This document shows positions 36,018-50,656 of a stretch of DNA of 64,000 bases, one piece after another. This DNA comes from Sinohyriopsis cumingii (lineage: Eukaryota > Mollusca > Bivalvia > Unionida > Unionidae), in assembly GCA_028554795.2 (NCBI GenBank), contig CM068832.1, forward strand, positions 87,943,011-88,007,010, written 5' to 3'. The notes under the pieces are model-generated. The model did no database searches. It saw only the letters and a list, made by a program, of their open reading frames with translations, and was not told where the DNA came from. A program made the position numbers and the translations under genes. Position 1 is the first letter of the stretch. Each line of letters opens with the position of its first letter.

Positions 36018-38453
36018 TTGATGGTGAAGCAAAAGTATGAAAACAATAGTTCAAACAGCTCAATGACATTTCTGTACACATTCATATAAGACATAGGCTA
36101 GTACCTCATCAAATTGTTTTTCACAAGTGAGACTAAGTATATTTGTTACTTATACAGTCCAGAACTATTTCACAGATTATTGGAAAAATTAAGGTTTGCT
36201 ATAAAGGAAAGAATAGCCTCACAGTGTATCCATAGAAACGCATACATGTGGGCGGCATTTATGAACTATACTAGTTTGATGTAGGAACCCAAATGTGTTC
36301 TGAACAGTTTTGGTCAAATATTGAAAGTTCTTTAAGAATAAAATGTATGAAATCTTCAAAAAATAGCACAAGTTGGCTTTGAATGGGGACTTTTGATAAC
36401 TACAGCTATGATAGATATAGACTTGTGTTACCTGATGCCTTTATGTATGTGCTGTTACCTCCTAGATTGGAATGCATGCAACAAAATAAGTTATGGAAAC
36501 ATAATATAGTTGATTTTGGCCAAATATTGGCTATTTTACCTGCAAAAGATGAAAAATCATGTGTGCAGAAACAGCTATATTGTTCTTGTAAGGCATGCCA
36601 TAAACCAAGATAGAGAACACTCTAAGTACACTTGTAGAGAGATCACTTGTACCATGTGGGATGTTCTGGCATGAGTAATTTTTAGGTAATATATTAGGGA
36701 TATGGTATTCCTTCACACTTTGATTTGAATCGTCCTGCTCTAATTGTCCTTTTTTTTTTTACACTTTCCTGCTTTGAAATTGTTCATGTAGTTAGTTCAG
36801 TTCTCTTGCATTCCCTTTTGTTGAAGTAGCAGTGAATACCAACAAACAAGAACAGTTTCCTTAAGTCATCATTTCCCATTGGCACTTGTATAAGCCCAAT
36901 TATAATCTACTATTGACTTTCAATTAATCCTATTTCTTTCTGTCAAGCTGCTCTTGTGGAATTTCCATGTTTGGTCCAACATTACAGAATGATAACCATT
37001 TTAGTCACACAGTGCGTATTCATTCCATTCAAATCCACACTGTTCTTGAAACTTTGCATCCCATCGCAAGAATCCAAATTGGCATGAGATGATATCTGCA
37101 TGGTTATGGAAGGCTGCACTCTACATGCCGGCATTGTAGAAAATATGAACTATGTGATATGAAAGAGCTGCGTCATCTTAGAAATTAAAATTACATGACT
37201 CTTGAGGTCCCCACTAAATATAGGAGTCTAAATGTTAGGTTCTCACTTTATCAGTAATGTATTTTGAGATAATTTAATTGCAATGAAGTTAATACAGGTT
37301 GTTGATGAACTCATCTATATTACATGGATACTGTATTAGAGGTTACCACACCTTATGTATATCATTCAGTTATCTCCCTTACACCAGTCATAACATTTCA
37401 AGGAAATAAAATCTCACATTTTCAGTGACTGGTTATGAAAATAAAGAGAAGATTTGTGAAGTATTATATTAGCCCTCAATCTTGATGCAAATGTAAGTAG
37501 AAGCAATTTAATAATTTCTCACAGTAAAGTTTACAAGTTTAAAAACTGATAAGGTATGTTCTGCTTGGATCTGAGATAAGTTTATCTCTATCTTATGCCA
37601 ATTATTATTAAATTCTTATGTAGAAGAAATATACTTTATATGTATCTATATTATCTAAATTATTCACCATTTTATATTAGATGGAAATGAACACAACTTC
37701 ACTTGAAATTTGGGTACCTGTAAGAGTTGTTATAGCACAGTTGCCTTTGGGCTGTCCTTGGACCTGTTGGGCCCTGCCCCATATATTTGTCCAAGGTAAG
37801 GTCATCAAACTTTCACTTCTCATTTCTCTCATTGCTGATTTTGCTTCCTTTAATTCCTTTATCATAAGCTACCTCTCCCTTTTAGATAAACACATTCCTC
37901 CTGTTTTTAACTCCATTTGATGTGCTATACTTAGTGTTTATATCTGGCATTTTTCTATATTTTATTCTCCTAATTTCACCCCCAATCCAACATAACCACT
38001 TATAAGCTGTGATTTACTATATCTGGTGACTGATTGGCTTATTGAAACAATTTTATTCACATTACAAAGGAGGAAAGCTTACTATTTGTGTTACAATGAG
38101 GATGGTAGGTGGACCTTTGTGTGAGGACTGGTGGTTAGTGACCTCTTGTATCTGCAGATAGAGTAAAGTGGTCAAAGCTTATACTTTATAATAAGATTGG
38201 GTCATGTCCACTGGTCTCTGATGTTAAGTTCTGCACCTACCAAACAAATATAAATTCCTTTCTTTTAGGTGAATTGTACATTTCGAAGTAGGACAGGTAC
38301 ATACTATTTGGTACATTGACCTTTGACCTAGTTATTACATAATATGACATAATGTGATTTATCCCATATCACCTATGTGAAGTTCAATAAGTGCTGATAT
38401 GAATAAGATACAACTCATAGTTGAAAGAATTCATTTTATTTCAAAAGATGATT
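36018..38453 (+). repeat. Unit L7 (2,436 bp, dimer type A)
   Basis: 'A' member with AGGAACCCAAATG before the ORF copy (36293-36613, stopped), a mark shared with L9 and L11. Confidence 0.95.
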
Positions 38454-40894
38454 TTGATGGTGAAGCAAAAGTATGAAAACAATAGTTCAAACAGCTCAAT
38501 GACATTTCTATACACATTCATATAAGACATAGGCTAGTACCTCATCAAATTGTTTTTCACAAGTGAGACTAAGTATATTTGTTACTTATACAGTCCAGAA
38601 CTATTTCACAGATTATTGGAAAAATTAAGGTTTGCTATAAAGGAAAGAATAGCCTCACAGTGTATCCATAGAAACGCATACATGTGGGCGGCATTTATGA
38701 ACTATACTAGTTTGATGTAGGAAAACAAATGTGTGCTGAACAGTTTTGGTCAAATATTGAAAGTTCTTTAAGAATAAAATGTATGAAATCTTCAAAAAAT
38801 AGCACAAGTTGGCTTTGAATGGGGACTTTTGATAACTACAGCTATGATAGATATAGACTTGTGTTACCTGATGCCTTTATGTATGTGCTGTTACCTCCTA
38901 GATTGGAATGCATGCAACAAAATAAGTTATGGAAACATAATATAGTTGATTTTGGCCAAATATTGGCTATTTTAACTGCAAAAGATGAAAAATCATGTGT
39001 ACAAAAACAGCTATCATGTTCTTGTAAGGCATGCCATAAACCAGGATAGAGAACACTCTAAGTACACTTGTAGAGAGATCACTTGTACCATGTGGGATGT
39101 TCTGGCATGAGTAATTTTTAGGTAATATATTAAGGATATGGTATTCCTTCACACTTTGATTTGAATCGTCCTGCTCTAATTGTCCTTTTTTTTTTTACAC
39201 TTTCCTGCTTTGAAATTGTTCATGTAGTTAGTTCAGTTCTCTTGCATTCCCTTTTGTTGAAGTAGCAGGGAATACCAACAAACAAGAACAGTTTCCTTAA
39301 GTCATCATTTCCCATTGGCACTTGTATAAGCCCAATTATAATCTACTATTGACTTTCAATTAATCCTATTTCTTTCTGTCAAGCTGCTCTTGTGGAATTT
39401 CCATGTTTGGTCCAACATTACAGAATGATAACCATTTTAGTCACACAGTGCGTATTCATTCCATTCAAATCCACACTGTTCTTGAAACTTTGCATCCCAT
39501 CGCAAGAATCCAAATTGGCATGAGATGATATCTGCATGGTTATGGAAGGCTGCACTCTACATGCCGGCATTGTAGAAAATATGAACTATGTGATATGAAA
39601 GAGCTGCGTCATCTTAGAAATTAAAATTACATGACTCTTGAGGTCCCCACTAAATATAGGAGTCTAAATGTTAGGTTCTCACTTTATCAGTAATGTATTT
39701 TGAGATAATTTAATTGCAATGAAGTTAATACAGGTTGTTGATGAACTCATCTATATTACATGGATACTGTATTAGAGGTTACCACACCTTATGTATATCA
39801 TTCAGTTATCTCCCTTACACCAGTCATAACATTTCAAGGAAATAAAATCTCACATTTTCAGTGACTGGTTATGAAAATAAAGAGAAGATTTGTGAAGTAT
39901 TATATTAGCCCTCAATCTTGATGCAAATGTAAGTAGAAGCAATTTAATAATTTCTCACAGTAAAGTTTACAAGTTTAAAAACTGATAAGGTATGTTCTGC
40001 TTGGATCTGAGATAAGTTTATCTCTATCTTATGCCAATTATTATTAAATTCTTATGTAGAAGAAATATACTTTATATGTATCTATATTATCTAAATTATT
40101 CACCATTTTATATTAGATGGAAATGAACACAACTTCACTTGAAATTTGGGTACCTGTAAGGGATGTTATAGCACAGTTGCCTTTGGGCTGTCCTTGGACC
40201 TGTTGGGCCCTGCCCCATATATTTGTCCAAGGTAAGGTCATCAAACTTTCACTTCTCATTTCTCTCATTGCTGATTTTGCCTCCTTTAATTCCTTTATCA
40301 TAAGCTACCTCTCCCTTTTAGATAAACACATTCCTCCTGTTTTTAACTCCATTAGAATCTGTGCTATACTTAGTGTTTATATTTGGCATTTTTCTGTATT
40401 TTATTCCCCTAATTTCACCCCCCAATCCAACATAACCACTTATAAGCTGTGATTTACTATATCTGGTGACTGATTGACTTATTGAAACAATTTTATTCAC
40501 ATTACAAAGGAGGAAAGCTTACTATTTGTGTTACAATGAGGATGGGTAGGTGGACCTTTGTGTGAGGACTGGTGGTTAGTGACCTCTTGTATCTGCAGAT
40601 AGTGTAAAGTGGTCAAAGCTTATACTTTATAATAAGATTGGGTCATGTCCACTGGTCTCTGATGTTAAGTTCTGCACCTACCAAACAAATATAAATTCCT
40701 TTCTTTTAGGTGAATTGTACATTTTGAAGTAGGACAGGTACATACTATTTGGTACATTGACCTTTGACCTAGTTATTACATAATATGACATAATGTGATT
40801 TATCCCATATCACCTATGTGAAGTTCAATAAGTCCTGATATGAATAAGATAAAACTCATAGTTGAAAGAATTCATTTTATTTCAAAAGATGATT
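38454..40894 (+). repeat. Unit L8 (2,441 bp, dimer type B)
   Basis: 'B' member. TTTTAACTGCAAAAG near 38972 (TTTTACCTGC in most units) is shared with L10. Stopped ORF copy at 38729-39049. Confidence 0.95.
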
Positions 40895-43330
40895 TTGATG
40901 GTGAAGCAAAAGTATGAAAACAATAGTTCAAACAGCTCAATGACATTTCTGTACACATTCATATAAGACATAGGCTAGTACCTCATCAAATTGTTTTTCA
41001 CAAGTGAGACTAAGTATATTTGTTACTTATACAGTCCAGAACTATTTCACAGATTATTGGAAAAATTAAGGTTTGCTATAAAGGAAAGAATAGCCTCACA
41101 GTGTATCCATAGAAACGCATACATGTGGGCGGCATTTATGAACTATACTAGTTTGATGTAGGAACCCAAATGTGTTCTGAACAGTTTTGGTCAAATATTG
41201 AAAGTTCTTTAAGAATAAAATGTATGAAATCTTCAAAAAATAGCACAAGTTGGCTTTGAATGGGGACTTTTGATAACTACAGCTATGATAGATATAGACT
41301 TGTGTTACCTGATGCCTTTATGTATGTGCTGTTACCTCCTAGATTGGAATGCATGCAACAAAATAAGTTATGGAAACATAATATAGTTGATTTTGGCCAA
41401 ATATTGGCTATTTTACCTGCAAAAGATGAAAAATCATGTGTGCAGAAACAGCTATATTGTTCTTGTAAGGCATGCCATAAACCAAGATAGAGAACACTCT
41501 AAGTACACTTGTAGAGAGATCACTTGTACCATGTGGGATGTTCTGGCATGAGTAATTTTTAGGTAATATATTAAGGATATGGTATTCCTTCACACTTTGA
41601 TTTGAATCGTCCTGCTCTAATTGTCCTTTTTTTTTTTACACTTTCCTGCTTTGAAATTGTTCATGTAGTTAGTTCAGTTCTCTTGCATTCCCTTTTGTTG
41701 AAGTAGCAGTGAATACCAACAAACAAGAACAGTTTCCTTAAGTCATCATTTCCCATTGGCACTTGTATAAGCCCAATTATAATCTACTATTGACTTTCAA
41801 TTAATCCTATTTCTTTCTGTCAAGCTGCTCTTGTGGAATTTCCATGTTTGGTCCAACATTACAGAATGATAACCATTTTAGTCACACAGTGCGTATTCAT
41901 TCCATTCAAATCCACACTGTTCTTGAAACTTTGCATCCCATCGCAAGAATCCAAATTGGCATGAGATGATATCTGCATGGTTATGGAAGGCTGCACTCTA
42001 CATGCCGGCATTGTAGAAAATATGAACTATGTGATATGAAAGAGCTGCGTCATCTTAGAAATTAAAATTACATGACTCTTGAGGTCCCCACTAAATATAG
42101 GAGTCTAAATGTTAGGTTCTCACTTTATCAGTAATGTATTTTGAGATAATTTAATTGCAATGAAGTTAATACAGGTTGTTGATGAACTCATCTATATTAC
42201 ATGGATACTGTATTAGAGGTTACCACACCTTATGTATATCATTCAGTTATCTCCCTTACACCAGTCATAACATTTCAAGGAAATAAAATCTCACATTTTC
42301 AGTGACTGGTTATGAAAATAAAGAGAAGATTTGTGAAGTATTATATTAGCCCTCAATCTTGATGCAAATGTAAGTAGAAGCAATTTAATAATTTCTCACA
42401 GTAAAGTTTACAAGTTTAAAAACTGATAAGGTATGTTCTGCTTGGATCTGAGATAAGTTTATCTCTATCTTATGCCAATTATTATTAAATTCTTATGTAG
42501 AAGAAATATACTTTATATGTATCTATATTATCTAAATTATTCACCATTTTATATTAGATGGAAATGAACACAACTTCACTTGAAATTTGGGTACCTGTAA
42601 GAGTTGTTATAGCACAGTTGCCTTTGGGCTGTCCTTGGACCTGTTGGGCCCTGCCCCATATATTTGTCCAAGGTAAGGTCATCAAACTTTCACTTCTCAT
42701 TTCTCTCATTGCTGATTTTGCTTCCTTTAATTCCTTTATCATAAGCTACCTCTCCCTTTTAGATAAACACATTCCTCCTGTTTTTAACTCCATTTGATGT
42801 GCTATACTTAGTGTTTATATCTGGCATTTTTCTATATTTTATTCTCCTAATTTCACCCCCAATCCAACATAACCACTTATAAGCTGTGATTTACTATATC
42901 TGGTGACTGATTGGCTTATTGAAACAATTTTATTCACATTACAAAGGAGGAAAGCTTACTATTTGTGTTACAATGAGGATGGTAGGTGGACCTTTGTGTG
43001 AGGACTGGTGGTTAGTGACCTCTTGTATCTGCAGATAGAGTAAAGTGGTCAAAGCTTATACTTTATAATAAGATTGGGTCATGTCCACTGGTCTCTGATG
43101 TTAAGTTCTGCACCTACCAAACAAATATAAATTCCTTTCTTTTAGGTGAATTGTACATTTCGAAGTAGGACAGGTACATACTATTTGGTACATTGACCTT
43201 TGACCTAGTTATTACATAATATGACATAATGTGATTTATCCCATATCACCTATGTGAAGTTCAATAAGTGCTGATATGAATAAGATACAACTCATAGTTG
43301 AAAGAATTCATTTTATTTCAAAAGATGATT
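40895..43330 (+). repeat. Unit L9 (2,436 bp, dimer type A)
   Basis: 'A' member, almost indistinguishable from L7. Stopped ORF copy at 41170-41490. Confidence 0.95.
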
Positions 43331-45779
43331 TTGATGGTGAAGCAAAAGTATGAAAACAATAGTTCAAACAGCTCAATGACATTTCTATACACATTCATAT
43401 AAGACATAGGCTAGTACCTCATCAAATTGTTTTTCACAAGTGAGACTAAGTATATTTGTTACTTATACAGTCCAGAACTATTTCACAGATTATTGGAAAA
43501 ATTAAGGTTTGCTATAAAGGAAAGAATAGCCTCACAGTGTATCCATAGAAACGCATACATGTGGGCGGCATTTATGAACTATACTAGTTTGATGTAGGAA
43601 AACAAATGTGTGCTGAACAGTTTTGGTCAAATATTGAAAGTTCTTTAAGAATAAAATGTATGAAATCTTCAAAAAATAGCACAAGTTGGCTTTGAATGGG
43701 GACTTTTGATAACTACAGCTATGATAGATATAGACTTGTGTTACCTGATGCCTTTATGTATGTGCTGTTACCTCCTAGATTGGAATGCATGCAACAAAAT
43801 AAGTTATGGAAACATAATATAGTTGATTTTGGCCAAATATTGGCTATTTTAACTGCAAAAGATGAAAAATCATGTGTACAAAAACAGCTATCATGTTCTT
43901 GTAAGGCATGCCATAAACCAGGATAGAGAACACTCTAAGTACACTTGTAGAGAGATCACTTGTACCATGTGGGATGTTCTGGCATGAGTAATTTTTAGGT
44001 AATATATTAAGGATATGGTATTCCTTCACACTTTGATTTGAATCGTCCTGCTCTAATTGTCCTTTTTTTTTTTACACTTTCCTGCTTTGAAATTGTTCAT
44101 GTAGTTAGTTCAGTTCTCTTGCATTCCCTTTTGTTGAAGTAGCAGGGAATACCAACAAACAAGAACAGTTTCCTTAAGTCATCATTTCCCATTGGCACTT
44201 GTATAAGCCCAATTATAATCTACTATTGACTTTCAATTAAAATTAATCCTATTTCTTTCTGTCAAGCTGCTCTGTGGAATTTTCATGTTTGGTCCAACAT
44301 TACAGAATGATAACCATTTTAGTCACACAGTGCGTATTCATTCCATTCAAATCCCCACTGTTCTTGAAACTTTGCATCCCATCGCAAGAATCCAAATTGG
44401 CATGAGATGATATCTGCATGGTTATGGAAGGCTGCACTCTACATGCCGGCATTGTAGAAAATATGAACTATGTGATATGAAAGAGCTGCGTCATCTTAGA
44501 AATTAAAATACATGACTCTTGAGGTCCCCACTAAATATAGGAGTCTAAATGTTAGGTTCTCACTTTAACAGTAATGTATTTTGAGATAATTTAAATTGCA
44601 ATGAAGTTAATACAGGTTGTTGATGAACTCATCTATATTACATGGATACTGTATTAGGAGGTTACCACACCTTATGTATATTCATTCAGTTATCTCCCTT
44701 ACACCAGTCATAACATTTCAAGGAAATAAAATCTTCACATTTTCAGTGACTGGTTAAGAAAATAAAGAGAAGATTTGTGAAGTATTATATTAGCCCTCAA
44801 TCTTGATGCAAATGTAAGTAGAAGCAATTTTAATAATTTCTCACAGTAAAGTTTACAAGTTTAAAAACTGATAAGGTATGTTCTGCTTGGATCTGAGATA
44901 AGTTTATCTCTATTCTTATGCCAATTATTATTAAATTCTTATGTAGAAGAAATATACTTTATATGTATCTATATTATCTAAATTATTCACCATTTTATAT
45001 TAGATGGAAATGAACACAACTTCACTTGAAATTTGGGTACCTGTAAGGGATGTTATAGCACAGTTGCCTTTGGGGCTGTCCTTGGACCTGTTGGGCCCTG
45101 CCCCATATATTTGTCCAAGGTAAGGTCATCAAACTTTCACTTCTCATTTCTCTCATTGCTGATTTTGCCTCCTTTAATTCCTTTATCATAAGCTACCTCT
45201 CCCTTTTAGATAAACACATTCCTCCTGTTTTTAACTCCATTAGAATCTGTGCTATACTTAGTGTTTATATTTGGCATTTTTCTGTATTTTAGTCCCTAAT
45301 TTCACCCCCAATCCAACATAACCACTTATAAGCTGTGATTTACTATATCTGGTGACTGATTGACTTATTGAAACAATTTTATTCACATTACAAAGGAGGA
45401 AAGCTTACTATTTGTGTTACAATGAGGATGGGTAGGTGGACCTTTGTGTGAGGACTGGTGGTTAGTGACCTCTTGTATCTGCAGATAGTGTAAAGTGGTC
45501 AAAGCTTATACTTTATAATAAGATTGGGTCATGTCCACTGGTCTCTGATGTTAAGTTCTGCACCTACCAAACAAATATTAATTCCTTTCTTTTAGTGAAT
45601 TGTACATTTTGAAGTAGGACAGGTACATACTATTTGGTACAATTGACCTTTGACCTAGTTATTACATAATATGACATAATGTGATTTATCCCATATCACC
45701 TATGTGAAGTTCAATAAGTCCTGATATGAATAAGATAAAACTCATAGTTGAAAGAATTCATTTTATTTCAAAAGATGAT
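43331..45779 (+). repeat. Unit L10 (2,449 bp, dimer type B, indel-rich)
   Basis: 'B' member matching L8 up to about 44,230, after which scattered 1-bp indels begin. Stopped ORF copy at 43606-43926. The exon-like block starts at 45004 and has an extra G (TTTGGGGCTG) that shifts its frame. Confidence 0.92.
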
Positions 45780-48214
45780 TTGATGGTGAAGCAAAAGTAT
45801 GAAAACAATAGTTCAAACAGCTCAATGACATTTCTGTACACATTCATATAAAGACATAGGCTAGTACCTCATCAAATTGTTTTTCACAAGTGAGACTAAG
45901 TATATTTGTTACTTATACAGTCCAGAACTATTTCACAGATTATTGGAAAAATTAAGGTTTGCTATAAAGGAAAGAATAGCTCACAGTGTATCCATAGAAA
46001 CGCATACATGTGGGCGGCATTTATGAACTATACTAGTTTGATGTAGGAACCCAAATGTGTTCTGAACAGTTTTGGTCAAATATTGAAAGTTCTTTAAGAA
46101 TAAAATGTATGAAATCTTCAAAAATAGCACAAGTTGGCTTTGAATGGGGACTTTTGATAACTACAGCTATGATAGATATAGACTTGTGTTACCTGATGCC
46201 TTTATGTATGTGCTGTTACCTCCTAGATTGGAATGCATGCAACAAAATAAGTTATGGAAACATAATATAGTTGATTTTGGCCAAATATTGGCTATTTTAC
46301 CTGCAAAAGATGAAAAATCATGTGTGCAGAAACAGCTATATTGTTCTTGTAAGCATGCCATAAACAAGATAGAGAACACTCTAAGTACACTTGTAGAGAG
46401 ATCACTTGTACCATGTGGGATGTTCTGGCATGAGTAATTTTTAGGTAATATATTAAGGATATGGTATTCCTTCACACTTTTGATTTGAATCGTCCTGCTC
46501 TAATTGTCCTTTTTTTTTTTTACACTTTCCTGCTTTGAAATTGTTCAGTAGTTAGTTCAGTTCTCTTGCATTCCCTTTTGTTGAAGTAGCAGTGAATACC
46601 AACAAAACAAGAACAGTTTCCTTAAGTCATCAATTCCCATTGGCACTTGTATAAGCCCAATTATAATCTACTATTGACTTTCAATTAATCCTATTTCTTT
46701 CTGTCAAGCTGCTCTTGTGGAATTTCCATGTTTGGTCCAACATTACAGAATGATAACCATTTTAGTCACACAGTGCGTATTCATTCCATTCAAATCCACA
46801 CTGTTCTTGAAACTTTGCATCCCATCGCAAGAATCCAAATTGGCATGAGATGATATCTGCATGTTATGGAAGGCTGCACTCTACATGCCGGCATTGTAGA
46901 AAATATGAACTATGTGATATGAAAGAGCTGCGCATCTTAGAAATTAAAATTACATGACTCTTGAGGTCCCACTAAATATAGGAGTCTAAATGTTAGGTTC
47001 TCACTTTATCAGTAATGTATTTTGAGATAATTTAATTGCAATGAAGTTAATACAGGTTGTTGATGAACTCATCTATATTACATGGATACTGTATTAGAGG
47101 TTACCACACCTTATGTATATCATTCAGTTATCTCCCTTACACCAGTCATAACATTTCAAGGAATAAAATCTCACATTTTCAGTGACTGGTTATGAAAATA
47201 AAGAGAAGATTTGTGAAGTATTATATTAGCCCTCAATCTTGATGCAAATGTAAGTAGAAGCAATTTAATAATTTCTCACAGTAAAGTTTACAAGTTTAAA
47301 AACTGATAAGGTATGTTCTGCTTGGATCTGAGATAAGTTTATCTCTATCTTATGCCAATTATTATTAAATTCTTATGTAGAAGAAATATACTTTATATGT
47401 ATCTATATTATCTAAATATTCACCATTTTATATTAGATGGAAATGAACACAACTTCACTTGAAATTTGGGTACCTGTAAGAGTTGTTATAGCACAGTTGC
47501 CTTTGGGCTGTCCTTGGACCTGTTGGGCCCTGCCCCATATATTTGTCCAAGGTAAGGTCATCAAACTTTCACTTCTCATTTCTCTCATTGCTGATTTTGC
47601 TTCCTTTAATTCCTTTATCATAAGCTACCTCTCCCTTTTAGATAAACACATTTCCTCCTGTTTTTAACTCCATTTGATGTGCTATACTTAGTGTTTATAT
47701 CTGGCATTTTTCTATATTTTATTCTCCTAATTTCACCCCCAATCCAACATAACCACTTATAAGCTGTGATTTACTATATCTGGGTGACTGATTGGCTTAT
47801 TGAAACAATTTTATTCACATTTACAAAGGAGGAAAAGCTTACTATTTGTGTTACAATGAGGATGGGTAGTGGACCTTTGTGTGAGGACTGGTGGTTAGTG
47901 ACCTCTTGTATCTGCAGATAGAGTAAAGTGGTCAAAGCTTATACTTTATAATAAGATTGGGTCATGTCCACTGGTCTCTGATGTTAAGTTCTGCACCTAC
48001 CAAACAAATATAAATTCCTTTCTTTTAGGTTGAATTGTACATTTCGAAGTAGGACAGGTACATACTATTTGGTACATTGACCTTTGACCTAGTTATTACA
48101 TAATATGACATAATGTGATTTATCCCATATCACCTATGTGAAGTTCAATAAGTGCTGATATGAATAAGATACAACTCATAGTTGAAAGAATTCATTTTAT
48201 TTCAAAAGATGATT
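45780..48214 (+). repeat. Unit L11 (2,435 bp, dimer type A, indel-rich)
   Basis: 'A' member lying wholly inside the indel-rich stretch. The ORF copy (46055-46372) has extra frameshifts. The exon-like block at 47437 is intact. Confidence 0.92.
46055..46372 (+). pseudogene. Frameshifted copy of the ORF in L11
   Basis: Besides the class-wide change at codon 30, this copy lacks one A (TCAAAAATAGC), one G (GTAAGCATGCC) and one C (AAACAAGATAG). It lies in the indel-rich stretch, so these are probably consensus errors rather than biology. Confidence 0.45.
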
Positions 48215-50656
48215 TTGATGGTGAAGCAAAAGTATGAAAACAATAGTTCAAACAGCTCAATGACATTTCTATACACATTCATATAAGACATAGGCTAGTA
48301 CCTCATCAAATTGTTTTTCACAAGTGAGACTAAGTATATTGTTACTTATACAGTCCAGAACTATTTCACAGATTATTGGAAAAATTAAGGTTTGCTATAA
48401 AGGAAAGAATAGCCTCACAGTGTATCCATAGAAACGCATAATGTGGGCGGCATTTATGAACTATACTAGTTTGATGTAGGAAAACAAATGTGTGCTGAAC
48501 AGTTTTGGTCAAATATTGAAAGTTCTTTAAGAATAAAATGTATGAAAATCTTCAAAAAATAGCACAAGTTGGCTTTGAATGGGGACTTTTGATAACTACA
48601 GCTATGATAGATATAGACTTGTGTTACCTGATGCCTTTATGTATGTGCTGTTACCTCCTAGATTGGGAATGCATGCAACAAAAATAAGTTATGGAAACAT
48701 AATATAGTTGATTTTGGCCAAATATTGGCTATTTTACCTGCAAAAGATGAAAAATCATGTGTACAAAAACAGCTATCATGTTCTTGTAAGGCATGCCATA
48801 AACCAGGATAGAGAACACTCTAAGTACACTTGTAGAGAGATCACTTGTACCATGTGGGATGTTCTGGCATGAGTAATTTTTAGGGTAATATATTAAGGAT
48901 ATGGTATTCCTTCACCTTTGATTTGAATCGTCCTGCTCTAATTGTCCTTTTTTTTTTTTACACTTTCCTGCTTTGAAATTGTTCATGTAGTTAGTTCAGT
49001 TCTCTTGCATTCCCTTTTGTTGAAGTAGCAGGGAATACCAACAAACAAGACAGTTTCCTTAAGTCATCATTTCCCATTGGCACTTGTATAAGCCCAATTA
49101 TAATCTACTATTGACTTTCAATTAATCCTATTTCTTTCTGTCAAGTGCTCTTGTGGAATTTCCATGTTTGGTCCAACATTACAGAATGATAACCATTTTA
49201 GTCACACAGTGCGTATTCATTCCATTCAAATCCACACTGTTCTTGAAACTTTGCATCCCATCGCAAGAATCCAAAATTGGCATGAGATGATATCTGCATG
49301 GTTATGAAAGGCTGCACTCTACATGCCGGCATTGTAGAAAATATGAACTTTGTGATATGAAAGAGCTGCGTCATCTTAGAAATTAAAATTACATGACTCT
49401 TGAGGTCCCCACTAAATATAGGAGTCTAAATGTTTAGGTTCTCACTTTATCAGTAATGTATTTTGAGATAATTTAATTGCAATAAGTTAATACAGGTTGT
49501 TGATGAACTCATCTATATTACATGGATACTGTATTAGAGGTTACCACACCTTATGTATATCATTCAGTTATCTCCCTTACACCAGTCATAACATTTCAAG
49601 GAAATAAAATCTCACATTTTCAGTGACTGGTTATGAAAATAAAGAGAAGATTTGTGAAGTATTATATTAGCCCTCAATCTTGATGCAAATGTAAGTAGAA
49701 GCAATTTAATAATTTCTCACAGTAAAGTTTACAAGTTTAAAAACTGATAAGGTATGTTCTGCTTGGATCTGAGATAAGTTTATCTCTATCTTATGCCAAT
49801 TATTATTAAATTCTTATGTAGAAGAAATATACTTTATATGTATCTATATTATCTAAATTATTCACCATTTTATATTAGATGGAAATGAACACAACTTCAC
49901 TTGAAATTTGGGTACCTGTAAGGGATGTTATAGCACAGTTGCCTTTGGGCTGTCCTTGGACCTGTTGGGCCCTGCCCCATATATTTGTCCAAGGTAAGGT
50001 CATCAAACTTTCACTTCTCATTTCTCGCATTGCTGATTTTGCCTCCTTTAATTCCTTTATCATAAGCTACCTCTCCCTTTTAGATAAACACATTCCTCCT
50101 GTTTTTAACTCCATTAGAATCTGTGCTATACTTAGTGTTTATATTTGGCATTTTTCTGTATTTTATTCCCCTAATTTCACCCCCCAATCCAACATAACCA
50201 CTTATAAGCTGTGATTTACTATATCTGGTGACTGATTGACTTATTGAAACAATTTTATTCACATTACAAAGGAGGAAAGCTTACTATTTGTGTTACAATG
50301 AGGATGGGTAGGTGGACCTTTGTGTGAGGACTGGTGGTTAGTGACCTCTTGTATCTGCAGATAGTGTAAAGTGGTCAAAGCTTATACTTTATAATAAGAT
50401 TGGGTCATGTCCACTGGTCTCTGATGTTAAGTTCTGCACCTTCCAAACAAATATAAATTCCTTTCTTTTAGGTGAATTGTACATTTTGAAGTAGGACAGG
50501 TACATACTATTTGGTACATTGACCTTTGACCTAGTTATTACATAATATGACATAATGTGATTTATCCCATATCACCTATGTGAAGTTCAATAAGTCCTGA
50601 TATGAATAAGATAAAACTCATAGTTGAAAGAATTCATTTTATTTCAAAAGATGATT
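48215..50656 (+). repeat. Unit L12 (2,442 bp, dimer type B, partly indel-rich)
   Basis: 'B' member. Indels stop near 49,490. The ORF copy (48488-48811) carries extra 1-bp insertions. The intron reads CTCGCATTG rather than the CTCTCATTG of L6, L8 and L10. CACCTTCC near 50436 is private. Confidence 0.92.

Larger units (their letters stand above)
44232..49490. other. Indel-dense stretch, probable low-quality consensus
   Basis: Several dozen 1-bp gains and losses appear relative to sister units, for example TTTGGGGCTG (45070), TTTTAGTGAA (45592), GATTTGATGG (45777), GTAAGCATGCC (46350), ATTGGGAATG (48663) and CAAGACAGTTT (49047), plus a 6-bp gain (AATTAAAATTAATCC near 44236). Units on either side are nearly free of such changes. 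Confidence 0.8.

Noticed and set aside
46144..46437. 97-codon ORF in L11
   Set aside because: Its altered C-terminus comes from 1-bp losses in the indel-dense stretch, probably sequence error.
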